Source of the DNA: Fructilactobacillus florum DSM 22689 = JCM 16035
GTDB taxonomy: Bacteria; Bacillota; Bacilli; Lactobacillales; Lactobacillaceae
Length of the DNA stretch: 64,000 nt
Direction of reading: 5' to 3'
Assembly (NCBI RefSeq): GCF_001436645.1
Contig: NZ_AYZI01000001.1
Location: forward strand, 62,001 to 126,000
Of the stretch, positions 29,973 to 39,104 are shown in pieces. The translations under genes and the position numbers were made by a program. The notes under the pieces were generated by a model. That model searched no databases and was not told the origin of the DNA. It saw only the letters and a list, made by a program, of their open reading frames with translations. Numbering within the stretch: position 1 is the stretch's first letter; each line of letters opens with the position of its first letter.

Positions 29973-31532
29973 TTAGTTATTTTTTTTGCGAAAACCGAGT
30001 ACAGCACTCAATCCCACTAAGATACTACCTAAAGCACTAACCAACAAGTTAGTTTGTTGACCAGTCTGAGGCAATTTATTGGTCTGTCCATCGGTGGTTT
30101 GTTCGTTTTTGGCACCGGCAACTGTCTTTAGCGAAGCTGCTCCTGCTGGTTGTTGAGAGCGACCTGCTGGTTGTTCACCAGCGCCGTTATCAGTGACCTG
30201 CTCTCCTTGCGCTTGCTGCTGGGTATTTTCACCATTTGCTGGTGCCTGTCCAAGCGCCATCTGTTTGGTTGCTTGACCGTCCGTTGCTGCCGGTTGATCC
30301 GTACTGGTTTCAGTATCTGATCCTTGGGGTGAATTAGTTTGAATTGCAGCAAGTTGCTGAGTTGCACCACGATCTGATTTTTGAGCTGACTTTTCAACAA
30401 TCGCTTTTCTTGGTTGTGAACTAGTGCTTGCTAATGATACAAATGGCAAACCACTACTGATTGAATTCGTTGCTGCAAAGCCACCCCCAACTCGTCCAAA
30501 GAGTGCCTGACCACTAAAGTAACTAATCGAGTCATTGTAAACAACGCCACGATTTTGAGCATCCAGCATTAGTCCATTACCAAGGTAGATCCCCACGTGA
30601 TAAATGCCTCCCATACTAAAGAAGACCAAATCACCAGCTTGTGCTTGTGCCTGACTAATCTTTTGCACGGCTCCATACTGTGCTTCTGCGGTTCTTGGTA
30701 AGGAGATTCCATTCTTACCAAAGACGTATTGTGTAAAACCTGAGCAGTCAAAGCCTGCGGGTGTTGAACCACCCCAAACGTAAGGAGTTCCCACATACTG
30801 TTTCCCCGTACTAATGACATTGTTGGTACTTGCTAACGCCACCGTTGGAGCTGCTGCCGGTTGAACTGTAGCAAGCATCGTCTGCGCAGCCACAGCTGCT
30901 GGTCTAGCAGGTTGGACCGGCTCGTCTGCAGCGGGAGTAGTGGTAGTCTTAGCAGCCACTGACTGTTGATTTGCTTCAGGTTCAGAATTAACTGGAGCTG
31001 GTTGCGTTTGTTCATTAGTCTCACTCGCTGGTTGAGCTTGACTTTGCGTATTAACTGCACCATCCGCTAATGAGCTAACGGGGGCATCAGTACTAACTGC
31101 TGCACTGGCAACTTGAGTTTGGTTAGCAGTACTTGCCGTACTAGCGGGGATCGCCGTGCTAGCATCCGTCAATGAAGTACTGGTCTCACTTGCCGGTTGC
31201 TGATTGTTCTCGGTTTGTTCCGTAGTGGTGGCCACTGCTGTATTTTCCGTTGGCGTTGCTGAAGTAGCCGCCTCACTAGTGATCGTTGCACTAGCAGGCA
31301 TTTCACTGGTTGCTTGTGCTGTTGAGTCACTCGTAGTTGCTGCTGCTGACGTACTATCAGCATGTGACTGTTCAGTTGTCGCTTGGGTTGAAGTAGTAGC
31401 AACTGCTGTATCAGCGGCAACTGGTCGTGCTCCAGATAATACACCACCACTTACCAATAGAGTAGCAATTCCCGCAAACATCCACCGTTTTCCTGCCTTA
31501 TACATTTTATAGTGTAGTTTTTCGTTGTTCAT
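29973..31532 (-). CDS. LPxTG-anchored NlpC/P60 cell-wall hydrolase with KxYKxGKxW signal
   Basis: 519 residues. N-terminus YKMYKAGKRWMFAGIATLLV is a KxYKxGKxW-type signal peptide, cleaved near VAADT. Residues about 42-235 are a low-complexity Ser/Thr/Ala/Gln/Pro stretch. The NlpC/P60 domain (about 240-350) has Cys263 in AGFDCSGFTQYV and His312 in YHVGIYLGNG, the catalytic pair that cuts peptidoglycan peptides. A second low-complexity region leads to LPQTG (487-491), a hydrophobic helix and FRKKNN. The sortase at 46.8 kb could anchor it. The KxYKxGKxW signal is often found on large serine-rich adhesins using accessory Sec (family knowledge). Confidence 0.93.
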   Translation of the reverse strand: MNNEKLHYKMYKAGKRWMFAGIATLLVSGGVLSGARPVAADTAVATTSTQATTEQSHADSTSAAATTSDSTAQATSEMPASATITSEAATSATPTENTAVATTTEQTENNQQPASETSTSLTDASTAIPASTASTANQTQVASAAVSTDAPVSSLADGAVNTQSQAQPASETNEQTQPAPVNSEPEANQQSVAAKTTTTPAADEPVQPARPAAVAAQTMLATVQPAAAPTVALASTNNVISTGKQYVGTPYVWGGSTPAGFDCSGFTQYVFGKNGISLPRTAEAQYGAVQKISQAQAQAGDLVFFSMGGIYHVGIYLGNGLMLDAQNRGVVYNDSISYFSGQALFGRVGGGFAATNSISSGLPFVSLASTSSQPRKAIVEKSAQKSDRGATQQLAAIQTNSPQGSDTETSTDQPAATDGQATKQMALGQAPANGENTQQQAQGEQVTDNGAGEQPAGRSQQPAGAASLKTVAGAKNEQTTDGQTNKLPQTGQQTNLLVSALGSILVGLSAVLGFRKKNN

Positions 31533-31815
31533 GAAAAAATCGCTCCCTTTTTGTTTGAATATTCACATTATTTATTTACTGACTTACAAGTATTACTATA
31601 CCACTTCAAACCTATCAAAGCGGTCTTTATAACTTGTTTTAACCAAATTGTCATCTAAATGAAATAATTTAAAAAAGCATTAAGCTTCTTGTTTGTATTA
31701 ATAATCACAAGGAAACCAAGGTCAGCTAACCAACATTTTACGATAACTGTGGTTCGACGCGCATCATACAGTCGGTGAAAGTTCCCAGTTGTCAGCAAAT
31801 AACCTCCCTTCGCCA
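31533..31815. other. Intergenic region upstream of the wall-protein gene
   Basis: About 280 bases with no supportable gene. The half nearest the gene is AT-rich and should hold its promoter; the other half (about 31720-31815) is less AT-rich. I see no recognisable RNA or repeat. Confidence 0.4.
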
Positions 31816-31850
31816 AACTAAAAAGAACTAGGAAAATTCCCAGTTCTTTA
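31816..31850 (-). terminator. Terminator after pgi
   Basis: Stem AAAGAACT / AGTTCTTT with an inner GGAA / TTCC pairing, followed by a T run on the minus strand. Confidence 0.82.
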
Positions 31851-31865
31851 CCTTTAGCACTTAAA

Positions 31866-33218
31866 TTATTGATTTAATTCGCGATTTAGACGTTGTCCGA
31901 GCTCTTCATAACCTGGTTTGCCGAGTAACGCAAACATGTTTTTCTTATATGCCTCAACTCCTGGTTGATTAAAAGGGTTAATCCCATTTAGGTATCCAGA
32001 AATTGCCACTGCAACTTCAAAAAAGTAGATTAAATAACCGAGACTATATTCAGACTCGTCAGGGATTTCAACCGTCAAAACAGGAACTCCACCATCATTA
32101 TGCGCCAACACGACTCCTTCATAAGCACGCTCATTGACTTCATTTAGTGACATCCCCTGCAAGTAATTCAAACCATCTAAATTCTTTTCGTCCATGGGAA
32201 CATCTAAATTGTAAGGTGGTTCTTTGACCTTAATCACCGTCTCAAATAGGTCACGCAATCCTTCTTGAATGTACTGCCCTAAAGAATGTAGATCAGTAGT
32301 AAAGTTCGCAGAAGAAGGATAAATCCCCTTTTGATCCTTCCCCTCTGACTCACCCATCAACTGTTTCCACCATTCAGCAAACATGCGTAAGTTGGGCTCA
32401 TAATTTTCGACCAACTCCGTAGAATAACCCTTGCGGTACAAGATGTTTCGCAGGGCAGCATACCGGTAAGCTGGATTTTCCTTTAAATCGGTTACCGCAT
32501 ATGCTTTGGCTGCATCGCTGGCTCCCTTCATCAACTGATTCAAATCCGCACCCGTTGCTGCAATTGGCAACAAGCCAACTGGAGTTAGGACCGAATACCG
32601 ACCGCCAACTCCATCTGGAATTACAAACGTTTCATACTGGCTGGCCGTAGCTTCTTGGCGTAAAGCCCCATGTTTAGCATCCGTTGTGGCATAAATGCGC
32701 TGGTTAGCCTCATTTTCTCCATATTTTTTAATTAATTTTGCCTTTAATAATCGAAAGGCGATGGAGGGTTCCGTCGTGGTTCCAGATTTTGAAATGATGT
32801 TGATAGAAAAATCACGATCACCAATAAAATCAGTTAGTTCCTGTAAATACGAAGCACTGAGTGAGTTGCCGGCAAAAACAACCTGCACACCCCGACGTTT
32901 TGAACTAGGCTGCGTGTTATAGAAAGTCCCATTTAAGAAATCAACTGCCATCTTCGCACCCAGATAAGAACCACCGATTCCGATTACTACTAGGACTTCG
33001 GAGTCTTTTCTGATTTTTTCAGCGGCTCGTTGGATTCTGGAAAATTCATCTTGATCATATGTGGACGGTAAATCAAGCCAGTCACGAAAATCGCTTCCAG
33101 CTCCCGTTCCCTGTCGTAATTCCTGATCAGCTGCCGTTACTAAAGCTTGCATCTCAGGAAGTTCATTCTCATGAACAAATTTTTTGACCTTAGAATCGTC
33201 AAATTTAATGTAAGACAT
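31866..33218 (-). CDS. pgi: Glucose-6-phosphate isomerase
   Basis: Interconverts glucose-6-P and fructose-6-P. 450 residues, the usual Gram-positive length; [34 protein letters not shown] and the C-terminal signature [13 protein letters not shown] are present. It follows the fructokinase gene by about 22 bases; together they route fructose into fructose-6-P and glucose-6-P for the pentose phosphate pathway. Confidence 0.97.
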   Translation of the reverse strand: MSYIKFDDSKVKKFVHENELPEMQALVTAADQELRQGTGAGSDFRDWLDLPSTYDQDEFSRIQRAAEKIRKDSEVLVVIGIGGSYLGAKMAVDFLNGTFYNTQPSSKRRGVQVVFAGNSLSASYLQELTDFIGDRDFSINIISKSGTTTEPSIAFRLLKAKLIKKYGENEANQRIYATTDAKHGALRQEATASQYETFVIPDGVGGRYSVLTPVGLLPIAATGADLNQLMKGASDAAKAYAVTDLKENPAYRYAALRNILYRKGYSTELVENYEPNLRMFAEWWKQLMGESEGKDQKGIYPSSANFTTDLHSLGQYIQEGLRDLFETVIKVKEPPYNLDVPMDEKNLDGLNYLQGMSLNEVNERAYEGVVLAHNDGGVPVLTVEIPDESEYSLGYLIYFFEVAVAISGYLNGINPFNQPGVEAYKKNMFALLGKPGYEELGQRLNRELNQ

Positions 33219-33240
33219 CTAGATTACCTCGCTATTAATT

Positions 33241-34122
33241 TTATTTTTGTTCGTCAATTGCTTTTTGTGCCAAAACAAAGTCACCAAAAGTGGCAGACCC
33301 ATTATGAGGAATTTCTGGACGCGTAATGTATTGTTCTAACGAACCAACGTTGAGATAATTATTAAACAACAGCGTAAAGTATGCCCGCACTTTGCCTAAT
33401 ACTTCTGGGGTACAAACTCCACCACCCAAAACAATTTTGTTAGGTCGGAAAGTTACTGTCAATGAAACAACGGCCTGAGCAATATAGTAAGAAACAATTT
33501 CCCATGTTGGATCTGCGATAGGGGTATCTTCCCCTCTAACTCCGTTTCGGGCCTCAAACGTTGGACCAGAGGCCAATCCCTCTAAACAGTCTCCGTGCCA
33601 AGGACAAGTTCCTGGGAAATCAAGATCATCACGGTGCCGTTTTAACCGAATATGACCAAATTCAGGAGTACCGGTCACTCCAAGAAAATCGCCATTGATT
33701 ACTGCTCCCATCCCGATTCCAGTTCCAATCGTAACGTAGGCCACCGACTTAATCTTTTCATCATTTTCGCGTGCCTTAATGTATTCACCATATGCTGACC
33801 CGTTCACATCTGTGGTCCAATACATTGGAACATCGAAGTTTTCTTTCATTTTGCCTAAGAAATCAATGTTGCTCCAACCTTGTTTAGGAGTTTTAATAAT
33901 CCATCCATAGGTTTCTGAATCCCGATTAACATCAATCGGACCAAATGATGCAATCCCAAACGCATCAATATGATCAAATTTCTTAAAATATTTAATGGTT
34001 CGCGCTAGCGTTTCGTCCGGCGTAGTCGTTGGAAACTGGGTTTGGTCAACGACGTTGAAATTTTCATCCCCAACCGCGCAAACGAACTTGGTGCCACCGG
34101 CTTCAATACTTCCATATAACAT
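33241..34122 (-). CDS. scrK: ROK-family fructokinase
   Basis: Phosphorylates fructose with ATP. 293 residues: ATP loop GSIEAGGTKFVCAVG, catalytic Asp105 in TTDVNGSAYGEY, ROK repeat YVTIGTGIGMGAVING, and a zinc site His157, Cys173, His176, Cys179 in GHIRLKRH...GTCPWHGDCLEG. The layout matches ScrK/GmuE fructokinases rather than glucokinase. First gene of a two-gene unit with pgi under a cre-controlled promoter. Confidence 0.9.
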   Translation of the reverse strand: MLYGSIEAGGTKFVCAVGDENFNVVDQTQFPTTTPDETLARTIKYFKKFDHIDAFGIASFGPIDVNRDSETYGWIIKTPKQGWSNIDFLGKMKENFDVPMYWTTDVNGSAYGEYIKARENDEKIKSVAYVTIGTGIGMGAVINGDFLGVTGTPEFGHIRLKRHRDDLDFPGTCPWHGDCLEGLASGPTFEARNGVRGEDTPIADPTWEIVSYYIAQAVVSLTVTFRPNKIVLGGGVCTPEVLGKVRAYFTLLFNNYLNVGSLEQYITRPEIPHNGSATFGDFVLAQKAIDEQK

Positions 34123-34162
34123 AACTTCATCCTCCTTGGATGTGAACTAAGTGATTATTCTA

Positions 34163-34191
34163 ATTATAAAACGGGGCAAACACGAATGCAA
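34163..34191 (-). promoter_or_regulatory. Promoter of fructokinase-pgi
   Basis: Minus strand TTGCAT (34191-34186), 17-base spacer, TATAAT (34168-34163). Confidence 0.6.
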
Positions 34192-34198
34192 TAACCTT

Positions 34199-34212
34199 TG
34201 TAACCGTTTACA
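34199..34212 (-). promoter_or_regulatory. CcpA cre site upstream of fructokinase-pgi
   Basis: TGTAAACGGTTACA on the minus strand matches the cre consensus TGWAANCGNTNWCA. It lies just upstream of the -35 box, a position that can serve activation as well as repression. Confidence 0.7.
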
Positions 34213-34224
34213 CACTTTGAATAA

Positions 34225-35400
34225 TTAATCAACTATTTTTACCCACAGCCCCTTAAAGGCACTTTCTCGTTCTAGCTCATGATCAACTGGGAAATCAGCT
34301 GGACTAGAAAAATGATCCCGCTCGGTGATGGAACGTCCTTGTTGCTTAAAAGCTAACTGTGTTTGGCGACGGAGCTCTTTTAAACTAAGTTGGTTGGTCG
34401 GCGTCGTAATGAAAATATCTGCTTGAGCAGCCGCTAAATCTGCCAGTTGCGCCAGCAAAGCCTCCGCATCTTTTCGAATATTGAAATTACCTTTTTTGCT
34501 ACGAAAATATGCTGGTAAGTTAATTGTAATCACTTCGAACCGAAGCTGATGTTTCTGCGCATAATTTAGGTAACCACGTAAATCCATAATTCGATTCTTC
34601 TGTCGACTTCCATCAAGCTGATTTACTTCCATTTCTGCTAGCAAATCTGTCTGAGCGCGCTGCTTCATCTCAATGTTTTCTGTTTGAATCGCCCCACCCA
34701 GTTCAGCAGCTGCTACCATGCCAGTTTGATAGAATAACAAATTCAAGACTGCTTTTCCCTGCGTGTTCTTCTTTAGCTGCTCGCGCACTGGTCGATATTC
34801 CAAGTATAGTCCTGGTCGGGCAGCCCCCAGCAATTGAATGGAATAATTGGTTCCTGCTTCACTAATCTTGACCGTCGTTTGCGGCTGCGGAGCTGCGCCC
34901 GGCACCGCTGTGATTACCGCCTGTGCGTCGAAATGGCGCAGTTCGTACAAATTTCGATACTCAGGCAATGCCTCCTCAAGCGCCGCTAACAAAAGGTGAC
35001 TTTGTTGCTGGATTCCCGGATTTTCCCAGGTTACCAAAACTTCACCGGCAAAGTTATCAACCGTCATCCCACCGACTCCATCAGCGCTACCGTTAAATAA
35101 GCGAACTGCAGTAGATTCCTCAGCAGTAACCGGTTGGCGTTTTCGAAAAGCCCGTTTGAAACACCTTGTAAAGAACTGCTGGTCGAGCGTTTGTTGACTG
35201 TTTTTACTGAGCACCCAGCCAAGCTTGTGTTCAGTTGTTGCTAAATAAGCACTCGCTACCGGATGACCGTGGTTAGTTAGGATAACAAAGTCCCCAACTT
35301 GTGGTTTTGTAATCGGCGCTACCAAATCCTTGGCTTGGATCAGCGGATAGCCACCTTCAAATTTACTAGCGGCGGCACCTGTAATTTCAATTTCCTGCAT
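34225..35400 (-). CDS. RlmI-like rRNA methyltransferase homologue with degenerate motifs
   Basis: 391 residues: N-terminal PUA-like domain (about 1-75), an RlmI-type middle (RLFNGSADGVGGMTVDNF) and a Rossmann region (GLYLEYRPVREQL, VLNLLFYQTGMVAAAELGGA). In active homologues the SAM motif reads like NLFSYTGGF and the catalytic motif like DPPSFARSKK; here they are NLLFYQTGM and NLPAYFRSKK, so key SAM and base-binding residues are changed. It may be inactive or have a new role. The reading frame is intact. Confidence 0.8.
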   Translation of the reverse strand: MQEIEITGAAASKFEGGYPLIQAKDLVAPITKPQVGDFVILTNHGHPVASAYLATTEHKLGWVLSKNSQQTLDQQFFTRCFKRAFRKRQPVTAEESTAVRLFNGSADGVGGMTVDNFAGEVLVTWENPGIQQQSHLLLAALEEALPEYRNLYELRHFDAQAVITAVPGAAPQPQTTVKISEAGTNYSIQLLGAARPGLYLEYRPVREQLKKNTQGKAVLNLLFYQTGMVAAAELGGAIQTENIEMKQRAQTDLLAEMEVNQLDGSRQKNRIMDLRGYLNYAQKHQLRFEVITINLPAYFRSKKGNFNIRKDAEALLAQLADLAAAQADIFITTPTNQLSLKELRRQTQLAFKQQGRSITERDHFSSPADFPVDHELERESAFKGLWVKIVD

Positions 35401-35518
35401 AATTTCTCCTCATAAATTAGTTGTCACTTATATTATATCGTTGCCAGTGGCAAAATAGGAGAATTGGGGCAAAAAATGCTATAATTAAATAATTATTGCT
35501 AGTAAGGTTGGTTTAATT

Positions 35519-36292
35519 ATGTATAACTATTTGGTTTTTTTCGATCTTGATGCAACTTTGTTTGATAATAATTCTGAAATCACCCCCGAAATTGCGACCG
35601 CCATGGATCAAATCCGAACAAACGGTGGTTTACCAATTATTGCTTCCGGACGTACTTTGTATGAGATTCCTGTAACCTTACAAAAAACTAAGATTGACAC
35701 GGTAATCGCCTCTAATGGTGACTATGGGATGTACCAAAACCAAACCGCCTTTTCCCGTCGGATTAATCCGGATACCATTGATAAACTTGCAGCCTTTGCT
35801 GCTGAGTTTGGTAATTCGGTTACCGTTCTGGATCAGAGAGGCAAGGGATCAACAGCGCATGATGAATTACTTATCAAAGCTTGTAAACATGTTCATGCCC
35901 CCCTGCCAAAGTTAGTAACTACCAATTATTGGCATCAGCGCCCAATTGATATGATGTTTGTCACTAATACTAACCTTGATCAAGCCTATCAAGAAGCATT
36001 TGGTGCGGTCTTATCCTTTTACAGAAATTCACCCTTTAGCATTGATGTTGTTGACCACGGAGCCTCAAAAGCAACTGGGATTGAACAACTCATTCGCACG
36101 GAACAGCTAACTGGAATTCCAACCTATGCTTTTGGTGATGGAAATAATGACATTCCCATGCTAGACTACGTTGATCATCCGGTGGTAATGGGCAATGGCT
36201 TGCCCAACGTTAAGGAACATGCTGAATTTATCACGACAGCCAATACTAACCACGGCATTGTCAAGGGGTTACAACATTTTGATTTAATTTAA
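35519..36292 (+). CDS. HAD-superfamily phosphatase, Cof type
   Basis: 257 residues. Motif I FFDLDATLFD (Asp9, Asp11, Thr13; Ala replaces the usual Gly), motif II IIASGRT and the late motif FGDGNNDIPML (206-211) place it in the Cof/YidA group with a C2 cap. Such enzymes dephosphorylate sugar phosphates or other metabolites; substrate unknown. The binding site is weak. Confidence 0.88.
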   Translation: MYNYLVFFDLDATLFDNNSEITPEIATAMDQIRTNGGLPIIASGRTLYEIPVTLQKTKIDTVIASNGDYGMYQNQTAFSRRINPDTIDKLAAFAAEFGNSVTVLDQRGKGSTAHDELLIKACKHVHAPLPKLVTTNYWHQRPIDMMFVTNTNLDQAYQEAFGAVLSFYRNSPFSIDVVDHGASKATGIEQLIRTEQLTGIPTYAFGDGNNDIPMLDYVDHPVVMGNGLPNVKEHAEFITTANTNHGIVKGLQHFDLI

Positions 36293-36305
36293 CTTCCGCA
36301 TATGC

Positions 36306-36311
36306 TATAAT
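36306..36311 (+). promoter_or_regulatory. -10 box (TATAAT) of ssrA
   Basis: TATAAT 17 bases before the mature tmRNA 5' end; no strong -35. Confidence 0.55.
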
Positions 36312-36327
36312 TATTATTGTCTCGTCT

Positions 36328-36695
36328 GGGGTCGTTATGGATTCGACGGAGATGGTTCGAGTTTGAACTGCACTTCGGTTGGCGGTACGATACACCGTCC
36401 AGTTTAAATTATAACTGCTAAAAATAATAACAATTCTTACGCCTTAGCTGCCTAAACAGCAGTCGACGTAGATCCAGCTAATCTTTCCCACGGGTTATCC
36501 CTGGGTCCTACCTATTAGTGGGATACGCTAATGACCCTCCACCTGAGGTTCATTAGAAGAGTTTAATCAGGCTAGCTTTTCAGGTTAGCCGTGGTTGGTG
36601 GCGCACTGAAAAGTGAACTTCAAGTTATTAACCTATGAGTGTAGACGTTCAAGGGGCGACATTTTCGGACGCGGGTTCAAATCCCGCCGACTCCA
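36328..36695 (+). ncRNA. ssrA: tmRNA (ssrA)
   Basis: Rescues stalled ribosomes together with SmpB (gene at 62.6 kb). The 5' end GGGGTCG pairs with the 3' CGACTCC, forming the acceptor stem, and GGTTCAAATCC is the T arm. The tag frame runs from 36417 (GCT) to the stop at 36455 and encodes AKNNNNSYALAA, the form known from lactobacilli. CCA is not encoded. The 3' end of ssrA is a common integrase target, and the relic island starts immediately after it. Confidence 0.97.
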
Positions 36696-36708
36696 TTTTT
36701 TACATCTT

Positions 36709-36755
36709 ACCTATCATTATTAGCACGTTAAATGCTGGTATGATAGGTTTTTTTA
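36709..36755 (+). terminator. Terminator of ssrA
   Basis: Stem ACCTATCAT / ATGATAGGT followed by seven T. Confidence 0.85.
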
Positions 36756-36890
36756 TTTAATACTTATATAACCATACGAAATGACAACTTTTAGTACTTA
36801 ATAACAATAAATACATAGCAACGGTCAAGAATTTGTAACACCATTCTTAATTGAGTAGTGTTTTTTATTTTACGTATATGTTTACTTATT

Positions 36891-37028
36891 TTATTTATTT
36901 TGAATTTCAAACTTAAAAAAATAAGTAACGAGTAGCACAACGCTTAAAACTACTGGTATGACAAGCTTAATTAATGTTACTGGAATTTTTCAACCCATAA
37001 CAAAGGCGGTAACATTTTCTAAATTATT
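36891..37028 (-). pseudogene. Fragment of an unknown membrane protein
   Basis: The minus-strand frame ending at 36891 reads NNLENVTAFVMG, a stop (TGA where TGG would give Trp), then KIPVTLIKLVIPVVLSVVLL and a short charged tail FFKFEIQNK before TAA. The hydrophobic segment followed by a charged tail looks like a real C-terminus. No start codon or binding site. Family unknown. Confidence 0.4.
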
Positions 37029-37290
37029 TTGTTTTATTTACTATTTAATCCGTAATAGCTAGCTTATTTTTAACTTTGGCTATTGCTAATATCTACATTT
37101 AGGATTAAATAGTGTTCAAAATAGTAATCAAGAGATAACGAAATTTTAGCAGAGTATTAATCACTTAGCTAATTATGGGTATACAGTAATACATACTTTT
37201 TAATACCTGTTCTATCTGCCCTTATCGCTTATTAAAGCCTAATAATTATTTACCCATTAAATGTATGAATTTACATTCATGTATTTAAAT

Positions 37291-37443
37291 TTAATCGCGC
37301 TTTTTATAGTGTGCAATTATATCGTTTGATGTGCTTAAATAATCACAACATTTTGCAACATCAAAACTAATAAAACATCTGTAATTGTTAAGCACTTTGT
37401 TGCCAAAAAAGTCAGGTTTTGCAAGGACATAAAGCCATGTTAT
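37291..37443 (-). pseudogene. C-terminal fragment of an unknown protein
   Basis: An open stretch of about 50 codons ends at TAA 37291 with no start codon in frame. It reads TWLYVLAKPDFFGNKVLNNY ... FDVAKCCDYLSTSND, protein-like in composition, and meets stops directly upstream. I do not recognise the family. Confidence 0.4.
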
Positions 37444-37506
37444 TATTTATTTGTTTAACAGAATTACAAAGACCTATAATCGCTATTTTAATAGAACACA
37501 AGCACT

Positions 37507-37532
37507 AAAAAAAGAATGCATTCCAGCATTCT
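37507..37532 (-). terminator. Terminator after the membrane-anchored unknown gene
   Basis: Stem AGAATGC / GCATTCT with a six-base loop, followed by T7 on the minus strand. Confidence 0.78.
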
Positions 37533-37537
37533 CAAAA

Positions 37538-38155
37538 TTATTTACTATCTAATTCATTATCAAAGATATTTTTTATCATATTTGATACTTTTTTAGTATT
37601 ATCAGTCAAATTATTATGGATCATTTCAATTTCTTTCATTTGACTATCAACGAATGATCTCATACTAGTGTCTACATACTTATATCTAAAAAATATTCTT
37701 AGTTTTCCCATTTCATCTATCATATTATCTGTTTCTACAATAATATTGTCATCATAAAATGGCATGTACTTTCTTTGAACTTTCGTAAACTCATTAAATG
37801 CTTCACAAAAATCAACGTCTCTTCGATTAATTTCCTTATTTTTCTCTTTTTCGTCTTTTGGTAAATTATTTTCAACAGTGGGAACAATCAACGTAGACAT
37901 ATCAACAGCAATTATTAATTTTTCGTTTAATTCTGAATAAATTTTCACTTTAAAGTCAAACATGTATTGAGTATTATGACCTATATTTGCTAAATCTTGT
38001 TTTATACTGCTTTGTTGGCTTACAAATTGTTCTTTAATATCTTCAAGTTCTTTTTTATCTTTGGCGTCTTGTTTGAGCCTAATCAATGAAAAAATTCCAT
38101 TAATTATAGCTGTTGATAATCCACTTCCAATAATAATTTGCCAAAATTCATTCAT
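37538..38155 (-). CDS. Unknown membrane-anchored protein with coiled-coil segment
   Basis: 205 residues, family not recognised. The N-terminus has one hydrophobic helix (FWQIIIGSGLSTAIINGIFS), then a charged stretch RLKQDAKDKKELEDIKEQF that looks like coiled coil (about 28-55), and a helical Lys/Asp/Glu-rich remainder. It has a good binding site (AGAGGTGA), a TATAAT box at 38174-38179 and a terminator, so it is probably expressed. Very AT-rich, like the rest of the island. It sits among gene fragments on the same strand. Confidence 0.75.
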   Translation of the reverse strand: MNEFWQIIIGSGLSTAIINGIFSLIRLKQDAKDKKELEDIKEQFVSQQSSIKQDLANIGHNTQYMFDFKVKIYSELNEKLIIAVDMSTLIVPTVENNLPKDEKEKNKEINRRDVDFCEAFNEFTKVQRKYMPFYDDNIIVETDNMIDEMGKLRIFFRYKYVDTSMRSFVDSQMKEIEMIHNNLTDNTKKVSNMIKNIFDNELDSK

Positions 38156-38289
38156 ATAATCACCTCTAAAACGATTATATCAAATTATTTTTTAGTATTT
38201 TTTTCTTTATATAACTTGCGTATGAATGGGTACTATTGATAATTATTATATTTACATGAAAATCAACTATCATAAATTTCTTTAGAAAT

Positions 38290-38582
38290 TCACATAGCTG
38301 TCCACGTTTTAGTACAAGTATAATAAAAAGCTAACTTTGTAATTGCTTCAACCATTTCATCTTTAGATACACCGCTATCTTTAACCTTTTGTATACGGAA
38401 TTTAAGTGATCCAAAATTTCTTGGCTTATTAAACTTGTAACAGTAACTAAAATACAATTTTTGGGAGATAACTTATCTTCTCTTGACCATAATTTGACCA
38501 AATATAACATCATCATTCGTTTCAGCAAATTTAGGTGCAAACTCATCAAAATTATCATGTACCGCTATTTATTTTTAACCAT
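38290..38582 (-). pseudogene. Carboxymuconolactone decarboxylase-family gene, frameshifted
   Basis: Three consecutive blocks in changing frames match the CMD family in order: DEFAPKFAETNDDVIFGQ, then WSREDKLSPKNCILVTVTSL with ISQEILD, then FGSLKFRIQKVKDSGVSKDE and MVEAITKLAFYYTCTKTW ending at TGA 38290. A GGGGAA site precedes ATG 38582, but the frame stops after five codons. The active-type Cys/His residues are not preserved. Intact relatives are about 110 residues, so nearly the whole gene is present but broken. Confidence 0.75.
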
Positions 38583-38584
38583 TT

Positions 38585-38800
38585 CTATTCCCCTAATTTA
38601 TTATATTATTCATCAGAAACCGGTTCTAATAATTTTGATTTTCCTTCGGTAATCGAAATATGTGAAAACCAGATATCTTTAGTAGCTCCATTCAATGTTT
38701 CGAGTGCCAGGTTCAAACGTCACATTTACGACACTTACATCTATATAATAATCATTAACTAACATGTCAAAAAAACTTTTTCAGGTGTGCAATAATTGAC
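38585..38800 (-). pseudogene. Cupin-domain gene, frameshifted and internally deleted
   Basis: The minus strand reads VNYCTPEKVF, then VNVTFEPGTRN, and after a jump LNGATKDIWFSHISITEGKS and LLEPVSDE. In intact cupins of this type NVTFEPG-RN is followed by the WHIH metal-binding part and GVKHWHGA; that central part is missing. Stops and frameshifts separate the blocks. It lies directly upstream of the CMD fragment, and such cupin-CMD neighbours are common in lactobacilli. Confidence 0.72.
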
Positions 38801-38805
38801 GAAAA

Positions 38806-39104
38806 AACATGGCAAAGCTTTGCAGTGTTTTATTGTAATATTTACCTGATGCTTAAGTTTATTTCAAATAAAAAAGACTACTGATAAAGTAGACTAATTA
38901 TTTTATCCGATATAAACAAGTAGCTAAAATGCTTGAATATTTTTATTTTTTACTAAAAGTTGAAATTTTTAAAATATGATCAGCTTTTTCAATATTTTCC
39001 TGTAAGCTTAATTTTTTTTAGTTTCTTTTGGATGTCTAATTATATTATTCAGGAGTTTAAATTAATCTAATTATTTTAAAACAATATTAATTGTTTAGTT
39101 TGGA
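38806..39104. other. AT-rich spacer
   Basis: No gene seen. An imperfect hairpin AGACTACT / AGTAGACT with an adjacent A/T run at about 38871-38895 may terminate the toxin-candidate transcript. Confidence 0.35.

Noticed and set aside
38331-38558. 75-codon minus-strand frame as an independent gene
   Set aside because: Only its middle third is protein-like; that part is one block of the frameshifted CMD gene.
38461-38762. Two plus-strand open frames of 63 and 75 codons
   Set aside because: They run antisense through the cupin and CMD fragments, whose minus-strand translation matches known families; no binding sites.
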